From positions 372,001 to 436,000 of the forward strand of contig NZ_JAMOHV010000001.1 in NCBI RefSeq assembly GCF_024448505.1: a DNA stretch of 64,000 bases. Direction: 5' to 3'. Both the position numbers and the translations under genes were made by a program. Below the pieces are notes generated by a model. It did no database searches, was not told the DNA's origin, and was given only the letters and a program-made list of their open reading frames with translations. Source of the DNA: Stutzerimonas degradans. GTDB taxonomy: Bacteria; Pseudomonadota; Gammaproteobacteria; Pseudomonadales; Pseudomonadaceae. This document shows, piece by piece, positions 1 to 8,313 of the stretch (its first letter is position 1; every line of letters starts with the position of its first letter).

Positions 1-673
1 CAGCCGCCACGCCGCGCGCATCGGCGATGCCACCGGCGGCGATCACCGGCACGTGCAGCGCTTCGACCAGCTGCGGCAGCAGGGCGAAGGTGCCGAGCTG
101 GGTGGTCAGCTCCTCGCCGAGGAAGATGCCGCGATGGCCGCCGGCTTCCAGACCCTGGGCGATCACCGCGTCGACGCCATGCTCCTGCAGCCACAGACCT
201 TCTTCGAGGGTCGTGGCGCTGGCGGCAATTTTCGCCCCGCTGGCGCGGGCGTGCTTCAGCAGCTCGGGGGTGGGCAGGCCGAAATGGAAGCTGACCAGCG
301 CCGGGCGGTGCTGTTCCAGTACGGCGGCCATCGTTGCATCGAACGGCTGACGGGTCGCACCGCTGGGAATCTGCGCCGGATCGACGCCGAACTCGGCGAA
401 GTAGGGCGCCAGCAGCTGGTGCCAGGCAGCGATGTGCGCCGGATCGGCGGTGGGCGTCTGGTGGCAGAAGAAGTTCACGTTGTAGGGGCGGTCGGTCAGC
501 GCTTCGATGGCGCTCAGTTCGCGTTCCAGTGCCTGGGCATCGAGCATGCCCGCCGGAATCGAGCCCAGCCCGCCGGCACCGCAGACGGCCGCGGCCAGCA
601 GATGATTCTGCGCGCCTGCCATAGGTGCCTGGATGAGTGGGTGTTCGATAGCGAGAAGATCGCGCAGGTCCAT
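1..673 (-). CDS. nitronate monooxygenase family flavoprotein (3' end cut by window)
   Basis: Partial gene read leftwards from an ATG at 671-673; its C-terminal part lies before base 1. The protein begins MDLRDLLAIEHPLIQAPMAG, the typical start of class I nitronate monooxygenases (formerly 2-nitropropane dioxygenases), FMN-dependent TIM-barrel enzymes that oxidise alkyl nitronates. A further family hallmark, AQGLEAGGHRG, lies at about residue 170 and marks the flavin/phosphate-binding loop. A Shine-Dalgarno-like TGGAG sits about 7 bases before the ATG. The family also holds enoyl-ACP reductase FabK-like and other NAD(P)H flavin oxidoreductases, so the substrate is not settled by sequence. It is divergent from rlmJ, with a 138-bp gap between them. 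Confidence 0.85.
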   Translation of the reverse strand, partial: MDLRDLLAIEHPLIQAPMAGAQNHLLAAAVCGAGGLGSIPAGMLDAQALERELSAIEALTDRPYNVNFFCHQTPTADPAHIAAWHQLLAPYFAEFGVDPAQIPSGATRQPFDATMAAVLEQHRPALVSFHFGLPTPELLKHARASGAKIAASATTLEEGLWLQEHGVDAVIAQGLEAGGHRGIFLGEELTTQLGTFALLPQLVEALHVPVIAAGGIADARGVAA

Positions 674-811
674 GAGGCAACTCCATAGAAAGTCATAGTG
701 GGATAGGTAACTCTAGTCCTCCGGGACGATAACGGGGAAACCTTCGGCCCGGCCGCCGGTGTGCGGCGCCTGCAGCGCGGGTAAACTGCGCGGCTGCCGA
801 GGAGCGATCAC

Positions 812-1651
812 ATGAATTACCGCCACGCCTTCCACGCCGGCAATCACGCCGACGTGCTCAAACATCTGGTCCTGAGCCGGATCTTCGCTTTGCTGTCGCG
901 CAAGGAGGCGCCGTTCGCCTATCTGGACAGCCACGCCGGTGTCGGGCTGTACGACCTGGCCGGCGATCAGGCCAGCCGTACCGGCGAGTGGCTGCAGGGC
1001 ATCGCACGCATCTGGCAGGCCGAGACCCGCCCGGCGCTGCTCGACGACTACCTCGGCGTGATCCGCGAACTCAACCCGGACGGCGCGCTGCGCTACTACC
1101 CCGGTTCGCCGGAGCTGGCGCGGCAGCTGACGCGCGAGCAGGATCGCCTGCAGCTCAACGAGAAGCATCCCGAGGACGGCGCGCTGCTCAAGGACAACAT
1201 GGCCGGCGATCGCCGCGTTGCCGTGCACCTGGGCGAGGGCTGGTTCGTACCGCGCGCGTTGATGCCGACGCAGGAGAAGCGCGTGGTGCTGCTGATCGAT
1301 CCGCCGTTCGAACAAGCCGACGAACTGAGCCGCTGCGTGACGGCACTCAAGGAGGCGCTGGGGCGCATGCGCCAGACCATCGGCGTGATCTGGTATCCGA
1401 TCAAGGACGAGCGCCAGCTCAAACGCTTCTACCAGGACCTCGCCCGCAGCGGTGCGCCCAAGCTGCTGCGCGCCGAACTGTTCGTTCACCCCGCGGACGA
1501 TGCCGGCCGCCTGGCCGGTTCGGGCCTGGCCATCGCCAATCCGCCGTGGGGGCTGGAAGACGAGTTGCGCGAGCTGCTGCCGTGGCTGGCCGAGCAGCTG
1601 GCGCAGAGCCAGGGCGGCTGGCGGCTGGACTGGCTGATCGAAGAGGCCTGA
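812..1651 (+). CDS. rlmJ: 23S rRNA (adenine(2030)-N6)-methyltransferase RlmJ
   Basis: 279 residues, the usual length of RlmJ (YhiR), which methylates A2030 of 23S rRNA using S-adenosylmethionine. The N-terminus MNYRHAFHAGNHADVLKH is diagnostic for the family. The catalytic N6-adenine motif IV appears as DPPF (LLIDPPFEQ, near residue 165), where E. coli has DPPY; F is an accepted variant in N6-adenine methyltransferases. AYLDSHAGVGLYDL near residue 40 is the motif I region. A monocistronic gene: the next gene, srkA, runs toward it and two palindromic repeats lie between them. Confidence 0.93.
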   Translation: MNYRHAFHAGNHADVLKHLVLSRIFALLSRKEAPFAYLDSHAGVGLYDLAGDQASRTGEWLQGIARIWQAETRPALLDDYLGVIRELNPDGALRYYPGSPELARQLTREQDRLQLNEKHPEDGALLKDNMAGDRRVAVHLGEGWFVPRALMPTQEKRVVLLIDPPFEQADELSRCVTALKEALGRMRQTIGVIWYPIKDERQLKRFYQDLARSGAPKLLRAELFVHPADDAGRLAGSGLAIANPPWGLEDELRELLPWLAEQLAQSQGGWRLDWLIEEA

Positions 1652-1706
1652 GCCGCGGAGATCGCAAGGCGTGGATTGCGTCCCGTGGATCGTCACTCCG
1701 CCACTC

Positions 1707-1737
1707 GGTGGATCGGTACAGCGCGATCCACCCTACG
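1707..1737 (-). repeat. CGTAGGGTGGA palindromic repeat, copy 1 (inverted)
   Basis: Read on the minus strand this begins CGTAGGGTGGATCG and ends CGATCCACC, forming a stem of 9 bp (1707-1715 with 1724-1732) preceded by the CGTAGG head. It faces copy 2 head-to-head across 13 bases, the arrangement of paired REP elements (REPINs). It lies between the convergent rlmJ and srkA genes. Confidence 0.75.
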
Positions 1738-1750
1738 CCGCTTGATTAAC

Positions 1751-1782
1751 CGTAGGGTGGATGTCGCTTTTCACATCCACCG
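1751..1782 (+). repeat. CGTAGGGTGGA palindromic repeat, copy 2
   Basis: Starts CGTAGGGTGGATGT and closes with ACATCCACCG, giving a 9-bp stem. Compared with copy 1 the stem tip differs on both arms (ATGT/ACAT instead of ATCG/CGAT), so base pairing is kept. Located 27 bp past the srkA stop codon. Confidence 0.75.
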
Positions 1783-1808
1783 TCACGGGGCCGCAGCCGC
1801 ACCATGCC

Positions 1809-2783
1809 TCAGAACAGCCTGAGCGGCTCTTCCTGCAGTGCCGCCATTTGCTCGCGCAGGATCAGCACCTGATCGCCCCAGTAGCGCTCGCTGCCGAACC
1901 AGGGAAAGCTCATCGGAAACGCTGGATCGTCCCAGCGCCGCGCCAGCCAGGCGCTGTAGTGCATCAGTCGCAGCGCGCGCAGTGCCTCGATCAGCGGTAG
2001 CTCGCGCGGGGCGAAGTCGTGGAACTCGTTGTAGCCGTCCACCAGTTCGGCCAGTTGGCCGAGCCGCTCGTGGCGCTCACCGGCGAGCATCATCCACAGG
2101 TCCTGCACGGCCGGGCCCATGCGGCAGTCGTCCAGGTCGACCAGGTGGAAGGCGTCATCGCGCGCCAGGATGTTGCCCGGGTGGCAGTCGCCGTGCAGGC
2201 GGATGGGCGTGAAGTGGGTGCTGGCGAAGACGTCCTCGACCCGCTTGAGCAGGTCGCGCGCCACCGATTCGTAGGCCGGCAGCAGGCTGCGGGGTACGAA
2301 GCCGCCGTCGAGCAGGGTGTTCAGCGAGTCGTGGCCGAAGTTCTGCACGCCCAGCGTTTCCCGATGCTCGAACGGCCGGCTGGCGCCGATGGCATGCAGG
2401 CGCCCGAGCAGTTGGCCGAGGCGATACAGCTGGTCAAGATTGCCCGGCTCCGGTGCGCGTCCGCCACGTCGCGGAAACAGCGCGAAGCGAAAGCCGGCAT
2501 GGGCGAACAGCGTCTTGCCCTCGCGCTCCAGCGGCGCCACCACCGGCACCTCGTGTTCGCTCAGCTCCAGGCTGAACTGGTGTTCTTCGAGGATCGCCGC
2601 GTCGCTCCAGCGCGCCGGGCGATAGAACTTGGCGATCAACGGCGTTTCGCCCTCGATGCCCACCTGATAGACGCGGTTTTCATAGCTGTTGAGCGCCAGC
2701 ACGCGGGCGTCGCTGAGATAGCCGATGCTTTCCACGGCGTCGAGGACCAGATCCGGCGTGAGGGTATCGAAGGGATGGGACAT
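1809..2783 (-). CDS. srkA: stress response kinase A (SrkA/YihE family)
   Basis: 324 residues, matching E. coli SrkA (YihE/RdoA), a cytoplasmic Ser/Thr protein kinase with an aminoglycoside-phosphotransferase fold that counteracts stress-induced death by antagonising MazF. Visible motifs: the N-lobe strand YENRVYQVGIE near residues 34-44 with a lysine at about 52, the catalytic loop LHGDCHPGNIL with D199 and N204, and the metal-binding segment HLVDLDD with D216/D218. All catalytic positions known from the E. coli enzyme are present. In many gamma-proteobacteria the gene sits beside dsbA; here it lies between rlmJ and comF, flanked on both sides by copies of a palindromic repeat. Confidence 0.92.
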   Translation of the reverse strand: MSHPFDTLTPDLVLDAVESIGYLSDARVLALNSYENRVYQVGIEGETPLIAKFYRPARWSDAAILEEHQFSLELSEHEVPVVAPLEREGKTLFAHAGFRFALFPRRGGRAPEPGNLDQLYRLGQLLGRLHAIGASRPFEHRETLGVQNFGHDSLNTLLDGGFVPRSLLPAYESVARDLLKRVEDVFASTHFTPIRLHGDCHPGNILARDDAFHLVDLDDCRMGPAVQDLWMMLAGERHERLGQLAELVDGYNEFHDFAPRELPLIEALRALRLMHYSAWLARRWDDPAFPMSFPWFGSERYWGDQVLILREQMAALQEEPLRLF

Positions 2784-2860
2784 GACCGGCTCCGCAGGAT
2801 AGACCGTTCAGTGTATTGCACCCGGGCTTTTAAACAACCGCGCGTCCGCCGCGATCAGAT

Positions 2861-2896
2861 CGTAGGGTGGAAATCTGGCACAGCGAATTTCCACCG
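2861..2896 (+). repeat. CGTAGGGTGGA palindromic repeat, copy 3
   Basis: CGTAGGGTGGAAAT followed by ATTTCCACCG. The head is shared with the other copies, but the stem tip is AAAT paired with ATTT, again a coordinated change on both arms. Lies between the comF stop and the srkA start. Confidence 0.75.
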
Positions 2897-2909
2897 CAGG
2901 TCGAGCCGC

Positions 2910-3614
2910 TCAGTCGCCGGGTTTCGGCGTGCGCGCCAGACAGTAGACATCGACCCGCGCCGCGCCCGCGTGCTTGAGCAGGCGGGCGAGCGCCTCGGCG
3001 GTGGCGCCGGTGGTCAGTACGTCGTCGACCAGCGCCAGGTGGCGACCGCGCACGTTGCTGCCGGGCCTGAGGGCGAACGCCTGGCGCAGGTTGCGTCGGC
3101 GCGTGGCGGCGTCCAGCTGCTGTTGCGGCGGGGTGTCGAGCAGCCGTTCCAGCGTACGGTCATCGAGCGCGATGGCCAGCTCGCGGCTCAGCCAGCGCGC
3201 CAGCATCTGCGCCTGGTTGAAGCCGCGCTGGCGCAACCGGCGGCGGGCCAGGGGCACCGGCAGCAGCAGGTCCGGGCGCGGCAGGTCATCGGCGTAGGCG
3301 TGGTGTAGATGGTGCGCCAGGCGCTCGCCCAGCAGTCGACCGAACGGCCAGTGCGCCTGGTGCTTGAAGCGCGTGATCAGCGTGTCGACCGGAAAGGCGA
3401 AACGCCAGGGCACCTCGACGTGGTCGTAAGCCGGCGGTCGCTTCAGGCATTCGCCGCAGACCAGCCCGCGCACCGGCAGCGGCACGGCGCAGACCGTGCA
3501 GTGCGCGTCGAGCCAGGGCAGATCGGCTTCGCAGGCACTGCACAGCGGATCGCCCACGCAGGGTTCGTCGCAGAGCAGGCAATGCTGTTCAATAAATAAC
3601 CACTTGTTCACCAT
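2910..3614 (-). CDS. ComF/GntX family phosphoribosyltransferase-like protein
   Basis: 234 residues. The N-terminal 60 residues carry two cysteine-rich knuckles (C12-x2-C15 with C25-x2-C28; C39-x2-C42 with C53-x2-C56), a probable zinc site. The C-terminal part is a type I phosphoribosyltransferase fold with the PRPP-binding loop LALVDDVLTTGAT at residues 194-206, and LLPVPLARRRLRQRGFNQA near 117-135 is a ComF signature. Relatives: B. subtilis ComF (DNA uptake) and E. coli GntX (gluconate use). It borders the biotin genes, as P. aeruginosa's homologue does. The start is uncertain: the ATG at 3612-3614 overlaps the candidate BirA operator of bioB, and I see no strong ribosome site before it. Confidence 0.82.
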   Translation of the reverse strand: MVNKWLFIEQHCLLCDEPCVGDPLCSACEADLPWLDAHCTVCAVPLPVRGLVCGECLKRPPAYDHVEVPWRFAFPVDTLITRFKHQAHWPFGRLLGERLAHHLHHAYADDLPRPDLLLPVPLARRRLRQRGFNQAQMLARWLSRELAIALDDRTLERLLDTPPQQQLDAATRRRNLRQAFALRPGSNVRGRHLALVDDVLTTGATAEALARLLKHAGAARVDVYCLARTPKPGD

Positions 3615-3635
3615 GAATCCGTTCCTGGTTGACAG
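3604..3635 (+). promoter_or_regulatory. candidate BirA (biotin repressor) operator before bioB
   Basis: TTGTTCACC (3604-3612), 14 bases, then GGTTGACAG (3627-3635). This fits the proteobacterial BirA operator pattern TTGTnAACC-N14/15-GGTTnACAA with few mismatches. The right arm contains the TTGACA of the likely bioB promoter, so binding of biotinyl-AMP-loaded BirA would block RNA polymerase. The position is inferred by eye. Confidence 0.6.
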
Positions 3636-3656
3636 CGTATCGGGCTTGGCTAACCA
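3629..3656 (+). promoter_or_regulatory. candidate sigma-70 promoter of the biotin operon
   Basis: A perfect -35 hexamer TTGACA at 3629-3634, 16 bases, then a poor -10 TAACCA at 3651-3656. It lies inside or beside the BirA-like operator and 52 bp ahead of the bioB start. The -10 match is weak, so the exact transcription start is uncertain. Confidence 0.4.
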
Positions 3657-3707
3657 TTCCGCATCCGTGCCAGGCCGCCGAGCCGCTATTTATTACAAGG
3701 ATCACCG

Positions 3708-4763
3708 ATGAGCGCCACCGCCGCTTCCGTTACCCGCCACGACTGGACGCTCGCTGAGGTCAAGGCGCTCTTCACCCAGCCGTTCAACGATCTGCTGTTC
3801 CAGGCGCAGACCGTGCATCGCCAGCACTTCGACGCCAACCGCGTGCAGGTGTCCACGCTGCTGTCGATCAAGACCGGCGCCTGCCCGGAAGACTGCAAGT
3901 ACTGCCCGCAGTCCGGTCACTACAACACCGGTCTGGATAAAGAGAAGCTGATGGAAGTGCAGAAGGTGCTGGAGGCGGCAGCCGAGGCCAAGGCCATCGG
4001 TTCGACCCGTTTCTGCATGGGCGCGGCCTGGAAGCATCCGTCGGCGAAGGACATGCCCTACGTGCTGAAGATGGTCGAAGGCGTCAAGGCCATGGGCCTG
4101 GAAACCTGCATGACCCTCGGCAAGCTCGATCAGGAGCAGACCCGCGCCCTCGCCGCGGCGGGCCTGGACTACTACAACCACAACCTGGATACCTCGCCGG
4201 AGTACTACGGCAACATCATCACCACGCGTACCTACGCCGAGCGTCTGGAAACGCTGAGCTACGTGCGCGAGGCGGGGATGAAGATCTGCTCGGGCGGCAT
4301 CCTCGGCATGGGCGAGTCGCTGGACGACCGCGCCGGCCTGCTGATCCAGCTGGCCAACCTGCCGGAGCACCCGGAGTCGGTGCCGATCAACATGCTGGTC
4401 AAGGTGAAGGGCACGCCGCTGGCCGAGGAGCAGGATGTCGATCCGTTCGACTTCATCCGCATGCTCGCCGTGGCGCGCATCATGATGCCCAAGTCCCACG
4501 TGCGCCTGTCGGCCGGCCGCGAACAGATGAACGAGCAGATGCAGGCCCTGGCCTTCCTCGCCGGCGCCAACTCGATCTTCTATGGCGAGAAGCTGCTGAC
4601 CACCGCCAACCCGCAGGCCGACAAGGACATGCAGCTGTTCGCGCGCCTGGGCATCAAGCCGGAAGAGCGTCACGAGCATGCCGACGAGGTGCATCAGGCC
4701 GCCATCGAGCAGGCGCTGATCGAGCAGCGCGATTCCAAGCTGTTCTACAACGCAGCTGTTTGA
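3708..4763 (+). CDS. bioB: biotin synthase
   Basis: 351 residues. Radical-SAM enzyme that inserts sulfur into dethiobiotin, the last step of biotin synthesis. The [4Fe-4S] cluster motif C59-x3-C63-x2-C66 (CPEDCKYC) is present, and the [2Fe-2S] sulfur-donor region is represented by RFCMGAAW near residue 104 and ETCMTLG near 136. KMRLSAGR-type end motif is seen as [10 protein letters not shown]. Start ATG at 3708 follows AAGGA at the usual spacing. First gene of bioB-F-H-C-D; divergent from comF across a 93-bp region that holds the BirA-like operator. The bioB-bioF gap of 102 bp is the only sizeable one in the operon and contains a palindromic repeat. Confidence 0.97.
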   Translation: MSATAASVTRHDWTLAEVKALFTQPFNDLLFQAQTVHRQHFDANRVQVSTLLSIKTGACPEDCKYCPQSGHYNTGLDKEKLMEVQKVLEAAAEAKAIGSTRFCMGAAWKHPSAKDMPYVLKMVEGVKAMGLETCMTLGKLDQEQTRALAAAGLDYYNHNLDTSPEYYGNIITTRTYAERLETLSYVREAGMKICSGGILGMGESLDDRAGLLIQLANLPEHPESVPINMLVKVKGTPLAEEQDVDPFDFIRMLAVARIMMPKSHVRLSAGREQMNEQMQALAFLAGANSIFYGEKLLTTANPQADKDMQLFARLGIKPEERHEHADEVHQAAIEQALIEQRDSKLFYNAAV

Positions 4764-4815
4764 GGTGCGGTGCGGTGGATGAGCCGAGCCTCATTCACCG
4801 CGAAGCCGACTTATT

Positions 4816-4850
4816 CGTAGGGTGGATGGCCCGCTTGCGGCCATCCACCG
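4816..4850 (+). repeat. CGTAGGGTGGA palindromic repeat, copy 4, inside the bio operon
   Basis: CGTAGGGTGGATGGCC, then CTTGC-type loop bases, then GGCCATCCACCG. The stem reaches about 12 bp with tip GGCC/GGCC, again compensated on both arms. It ends 15 bases before the bioF start codon, where a ribosome-binding site would be expected; no Shine-Dalgarno sequence is visible between hairpin and ATG. Confidence 0.78.
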
Positions 4851-4865
4851 TTACCGGTTCTGCCC

Positions 4866-6044
4866 ATGACCTTCGATCTCGCCTCCCGCCTCGCCGAGCG
4901 CCGCGCCGCGCACCTCTATCGCCAACGTCCATTGCTGCAGACCCCGCAGCAGCCTGAAGTGGTCGTCGATGGCGAGCGCCTGCTGGCGTTCTGTTCCAAC
5001 GACTACCTGGGCCTGGCCAACCACCCCGAGGTGATCGCCGCCATGCAGCAGGGTGCCGCGACCTGGGGTGTCGGCGGCGGCGCCTCGCATCTGGTGATCG
5101 GCCACAGCATGCCGCATCACCAGCTCGAAGAAGCGCTCGCCGAATTCACCGGACGGCCGCGCGCGCTGCTGTTCTCCACCGGCTACATGGCCAACCTCGC
5201 CGCCGTTACCGCGCTGGTCGGGCAGGGCGACACGGTGCTGGAAGATCGCCTCAATCACGCCTCGCTGCTCGATGCCGGGCTGCTCAGCGGTGCGCGCTTC
5301 TCGCGCTACCTGCACAGCGATGCCGCCAGCCTTGGCAAGCGCCTGGAGAAAGCCGCCGGCAATACCCTGGTGGTCACCGACGGCGTGTTCAGCATGGACG
5401 GCGATCTCGCCGAGCTGCCGGCGATCTGCGCCGCAGTCCGGCAGCGCGGTGCCTGGGTGATGGTCGATGATGCGCACGGCTTCGGCCCGCTGGGCGCGAA
5501 CGGCGGCGGCATCGTCGAGCATTTTGGTCTGGGCATCGACGATGTGCCGGTGCTGGTCGGCACCCTCGGCAAGGCGTTCGGCACGGCAGGGGCGTTCGTC
5601 GCCGGCAGCGAGGAGCTGATCGAGACGCTGATCCAGTTCGCCCGTCCGTACATCTACACCACCAGCCAGCCGCCGGCGGTGGCCTGTGCCACACTGAAAA
5701 GCCTGGAGCTGCTGCGCAGCGAGGGCTGGCGACGGGAGCATCTGCAGCGTCTGGTGGCGCGTTTCCGCGCAGGTGCCGCGCAGATCGGCCTGACGCTGAT
5801 GGATAGCCCGACGCCGATCCAGCCGGTGCTGGTCGGCAGCAGCGAACGGGCGTTGAGGCTGTCGGCGTTGCTGCGCGAGCGCGGCATTCTGGTCGGCGCC
5901 ATCCGCCCGCCGACCGTTCCGGCCGGCAGCGCACGGTTGCGGATCACCTTCACCGCGACCCATAGCGATGCGCAGCTCGAGCGCCTGCTGGAGGCGCTGG
6001 CCGACTGCTGGGCATTGCTGCCCGAGGAGCGCGACGATGCGTGA
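4866..6044 (+). CDS. bioF: 8-amino-7-oxononanoate synthase
   Basis: 392 residues. Pyridoxal-phosphate enzyme condensing pimeloyl-ACP (or -CoA) with L-alanine. The PLP lysine lies in GTLGKAFG at K236; [13 protein letters not shown] (residues about 41-53), [11 protein letters not shown] and [13 protein letters not shown] are characteristic alpha-oxoamine synthase motifs. The start at 4866 ([14 protein letters not shown]) matches the family N-terminus even though a palindromic repeat ends 15 bases upstream and no ribosome site is visible. Its stop overlaps the bioH start by 8 bp. Confidence 0.96.
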   Translation: MTFDLASRLAERRAAHLYRQRPLLQTPQQPEVVVDGERLLAFCSNDYLGLANHPEVIAAMQQGAATWGVGGGASHLVIGHSMPHHQLEEALAEFTGRPRALLFSTGYMANLAAVTALVGQGDTVLEDRLNHASLLDAGLLSGARFSRYLHSDAASLGKRLEKAAGNTLVVTDGVFSMDGDLAELPAICAAVRQRGAWVMVDDAHGFGPLGANGGGIVEHFGLGIDDVPVLVGTLGKAFGTAGAFVAGSEELIETLIQFARPYIYTTSQPPAVACATLKSLELLRSEGWRREHLQRLVARFRAGAAQIGLTLMDSPTPIQPVLVGSSERALRLSALLRERGILVGAIRPPTVPAGSARLRITFTATHSDAQLERLLEALADCWALLPEERDDA

Positions 6045-6762
6045 GCGACTGATTCTGCTGCCGGGCTGGGCGTTCGGCCCCGCGGCGCTCGAACCGCTGG
6101 CCGAGGTACTGCGCGAGCGCCAGCCGCATCTGCAGGTGGAGATCGCACCGCTGCCGGCGCTGGAGCAGCCGAGCGCCTGGCTCGACGAGCTGGATGCGCG
6201 CCTGCCGGCCGACGGCTGGCTGGCCGGCTGGTCGCTGGGCGGCATGCTGGCGACACAGCTGGCGGCGCGCCGTGGCGACAACTGTCCTGGCTTGATGACG
6301 CTGTGCAGCAACCCCTGTTTCCGTGGCCGCGACGACTGGTCGGCAGCCATGCCGGCCGAGGTCTTCGATGCCTTCGAGGAAGCCTTCCGCCTAGGCCCGC
6401 AGGACACGCTCAAGCGTTTCAGCCTGCTCTGCAGCCGCGGCGCCTACGATCCGCGCACGCTGACGCGGCAGCTGCAGGTCAGTCTGCTCGACCAGCCGCA
6501 GGCGGTCGCCGCCGCCGGGCTGCGCCTGCTGGCCGAACTGGATGGTCGCGCGGCGTTGCAGCGCTACGTCGGCCCGCAGCTGCACCTGTTCGCCGGCGGC
6601 GATGCGCTGGTGCCGGCGGCTGCTGCCGAGGCGCTGTTGGCCTGGCTACCGGACGTTGAAGTCGACGTGCTGGCCAATGCCAGTCACGGCCTGCCGCTGG
6701 AGCGCGCCGAGGATGTGGCGACGGCGATGCTGGCGTTCATGGATGAGGGCGAGGATGACTGA
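6037..6762 (+). CDS. bioH: pimeloyl-ACP methyl ester esterase
   Basis: 241 residues, alpha/beta hydrolase. BioH hydrolyses the methyl ester of pimeloyl-ACP, ending the BioC-initiated disguised fatty-acid elongation. The nucleophile elbow GWSLGG puts the serine at 66; a likely catalytic aspartate follows in GGDALVP and the histidine in ASHGLPLE near residue 218. N-terminal [11 protein letters not shown] supplies the oxyanion strand-loop. The ATG at 6037 lies within the bioF 3' end (8-bp overlap) and is supported by GAGGAG just upstream. bioC in turn overlaps its stop by 8 bp, so translation of bioF, bioH and bioC is probably coupled. Confidence 0.93.
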   Translation: MRERLILLPGWAFGPAALEPLAEVLRERQPHLQVEIAPLPALEQPSAWLDELDARLPADGWLAGWSLGGMLATQLAARRGDNCPGLMTLCSNPCFRGRDDWSAAMPAEVFDAFEEAFRLGPQDTLKRFSLLCSRGAYDPRTLTRQLQVSLLDQPQAVAAAGLRLLAELDGRAALQRYVGPQLHLFAGGDALVPAAAAEALLAWLPDVEVDVLANASHGLPLERAEDVATAMLAFMDEGEDD

Positions 6763-7570
6763 GTCTTCCCTCGGCCAGCGCCCGGCGGGCGCACTGCCCG
6801 ACAAGCGCCAGGTAGCGGCGTCCTTTTCCCGCGCCGCCGCCAGTTACGACAGCGTCGCCGCCTTGCAGCGACGGGTCGGCGGCAATCTGCTCACCGCATT
6901 GCCGGACATGTCGCCGCCGACGCGTTGGCTCGACTTGGGCAGCGGGACCGGTTATTTCTCCCGCGCGCTGGCGGCGCGGTTCCCGCAGGCCGAGGGCGTG
7001 GCGCTGGATATTGCCGAGGGCATGCTGCGCCACGCGCGGCCGGCTGGCGGCGCGCGGCAGTTCGTCGTCGGCGACGCCGAGCACCTGCCGCTGCGCGAGG
7101 GCAGTGTCGGACTGGTGTTTTCCAGCCTGGCCTTGCAGTGGTGCGAGGATTTCGCCGGTGTGCTCAGCGAAGCCCGGCGTGTCCTGCAGCCAGGCGGTAC
7201 GTTCGCCTTCAGCAGCCTGTGTAGCGGCACCCTGCAGGAGCTGCGCGACAGCTGGCAGGCCGTGGATGGCCTGGCCCATGTCAATCGCTTTCGCCCCCTC
7301 GCCACCTATCAGGCACTGTGTAATGAAAGCCGTCTGCGCCCGCTGGCGCTGGAGGTGCGTCCAGAAGTGCTGCATTTCGCCGATCTGCGCCAACTGACTC
7401 ATGAGCTCAAGGCGCTCGGTGCGCATAACCTCAACCCCGGACGGCCCGGCGGGCTGACCGGTCGCGCGCGTTTGCGTGCGCTGGTCGCCGCCTACGAGCA
7501 GCTGCGCCAGACCGCGGGATTGCCGGCGACCTATCAGGTGGTCTACGGCGTGTTACGCAAGGAGTCATGA
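6755..7570 (+). CDS. bioC: malonyl-ACP O-methyltransferase
   Basis: 271 residues. SAM-dependent methyltransferase that methylates the free carboxyl of malonyl-ACP so that fatty-acid synthase can build the pimeloyl chain. N-terminal [18 protein letters not shown] is a BioC hallmark; the SAM-binding motif I is [13 protein letters not shown] (residues 58-70) and motif IV region is [11 protein letters not shown]. The ATG at 6755 overlaps the bioH stop by 8 bp. Together with bioH this shows the organism makes pimelate by the BioC-BioH route rather than BioI or BioW. Confidence 0.94.
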   Translation: MTESSLGQRPAGALPDKRQVAASFSRAAASYDSVAALQRRVGGNLLTALPDMSPPTRWLDLGSGTGYFSRALAARFPQAEGVALDIAEGMLRHARPAGGARQFVVGDAEHLPLREGSVGLVFSSLALQWCEDFAGVLSEARRVLQPGGTFAFSSLCSGTLQELRDSWQAVDGLAHVNRFRPLATYQALCNESRLRPLALEVRPEVLHFADLRQLTHELKALGAHNLNPGRPGGLTGRARLRALVAAYEQLRQTAGLPATYQVVYGVLRKES

Positions 7571-7571
7571 G

Positions 7572-8267
7572 TTGAATCGCGCGTTCTTCATTGCCGGCAC
7601 GGATACCGACGTCGGCAAGACCACCATCGCCGCTGGCCTGCTGCATGCGGCGCGTGCGGCCGGACTGTCGACGGCGGCGGTCAAGCCGATCGCTTCCGGC
7701 TGCACGGCGACGCCGCAGGGATTGCGCAATGCCGATGCGCTCGCGTTGCAGGCCGAGTGCTGCCCGGTGCTGGACTATGCGCAGGTCAACCCGTTCGCCT
7801 TCGCGCCGGCCATCGCCCCGCACATCGCCGCGCGCGAAGCCGGCGTGACACTGAGCACCGAGGCGCTGGCCGACGCCGTACAGGGCGTACTGGAGGGGCG
7901 GGCCGACTTCACGCTTGTCGAGGGGGCCGGCGGCTGGCGGGTGCCGCTGAACGCGCGGGAGACGCTGGCCGCCTTGCCGATTCACCTGCAACTGCCGGTG
8001 ATTCTGGTGGTAGGCGTGCGGCTGGGTTGCATCAGTCACGCACTGCTGAGCGCCGAGGCGATCGCGCACGACGGTCTGGTGCTGGCCGGCTGGGTCGCCA
8101 ACATCATCGATCCCGCCATGTCGCGGCTGGAAGAGAATCTCGCGACGCTCGACGAACTGGTGCCGGCGCCCTGCCTGGGCCGCGTGCCGCGCCTGGCGGA
8201 GGCGTCGGCCGCGCGGGTTGCCGCATACCTGCGACTGGCCGCGCTGGCGCATCCGCCTTGCCGTTGA
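7572..8267 (+). CDS. bioD: dethiobiotin synthetase
   Basis: 231 residues. ATP-dependent carboxylation and ring closure of 7,8-diaminononanoate to dethiobiotin. P-loop GTDTDVGKTT at residues 8-17; further motifs KPIASGC and EGAGGWRVPLN. I place the start at a TTG (7572), one base after the bioC stop: it gives the canonical MNRAFFIAGTDTDVGKT N-terminus and is preceded by AAGGAG at 7559-7564. No ATG in frame fits. Last gene of the operon; bioA, the diaminopelargonate aminotransferase, is not in this window. Confidence 0.93.
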   Translation: MNRAFFIAGTDTDVGKTTIAAGLLHAARAAGLSTAAVKPIASGCTATPQGLRNADALALQAECCPVLDYAQVNPFAFAPAIAPHIAAREAGVTLSTEALADAVQGVLEGRADFTLVEGAGGWRVPLNARETLAALPIHLQLPVILVVGVRLGCISHALLSAEAIAHDGLVLAGWVANIIDPAMSRLEENLATLDELVPAPCLGRVPRLAEASAARVAAYLRLAALAHPPCR

Positions 8268-8313
8268 CGGCACCATCTGCTTGAATGCTGGCAATCCGCC
8301 TTCGGAGTCGACC

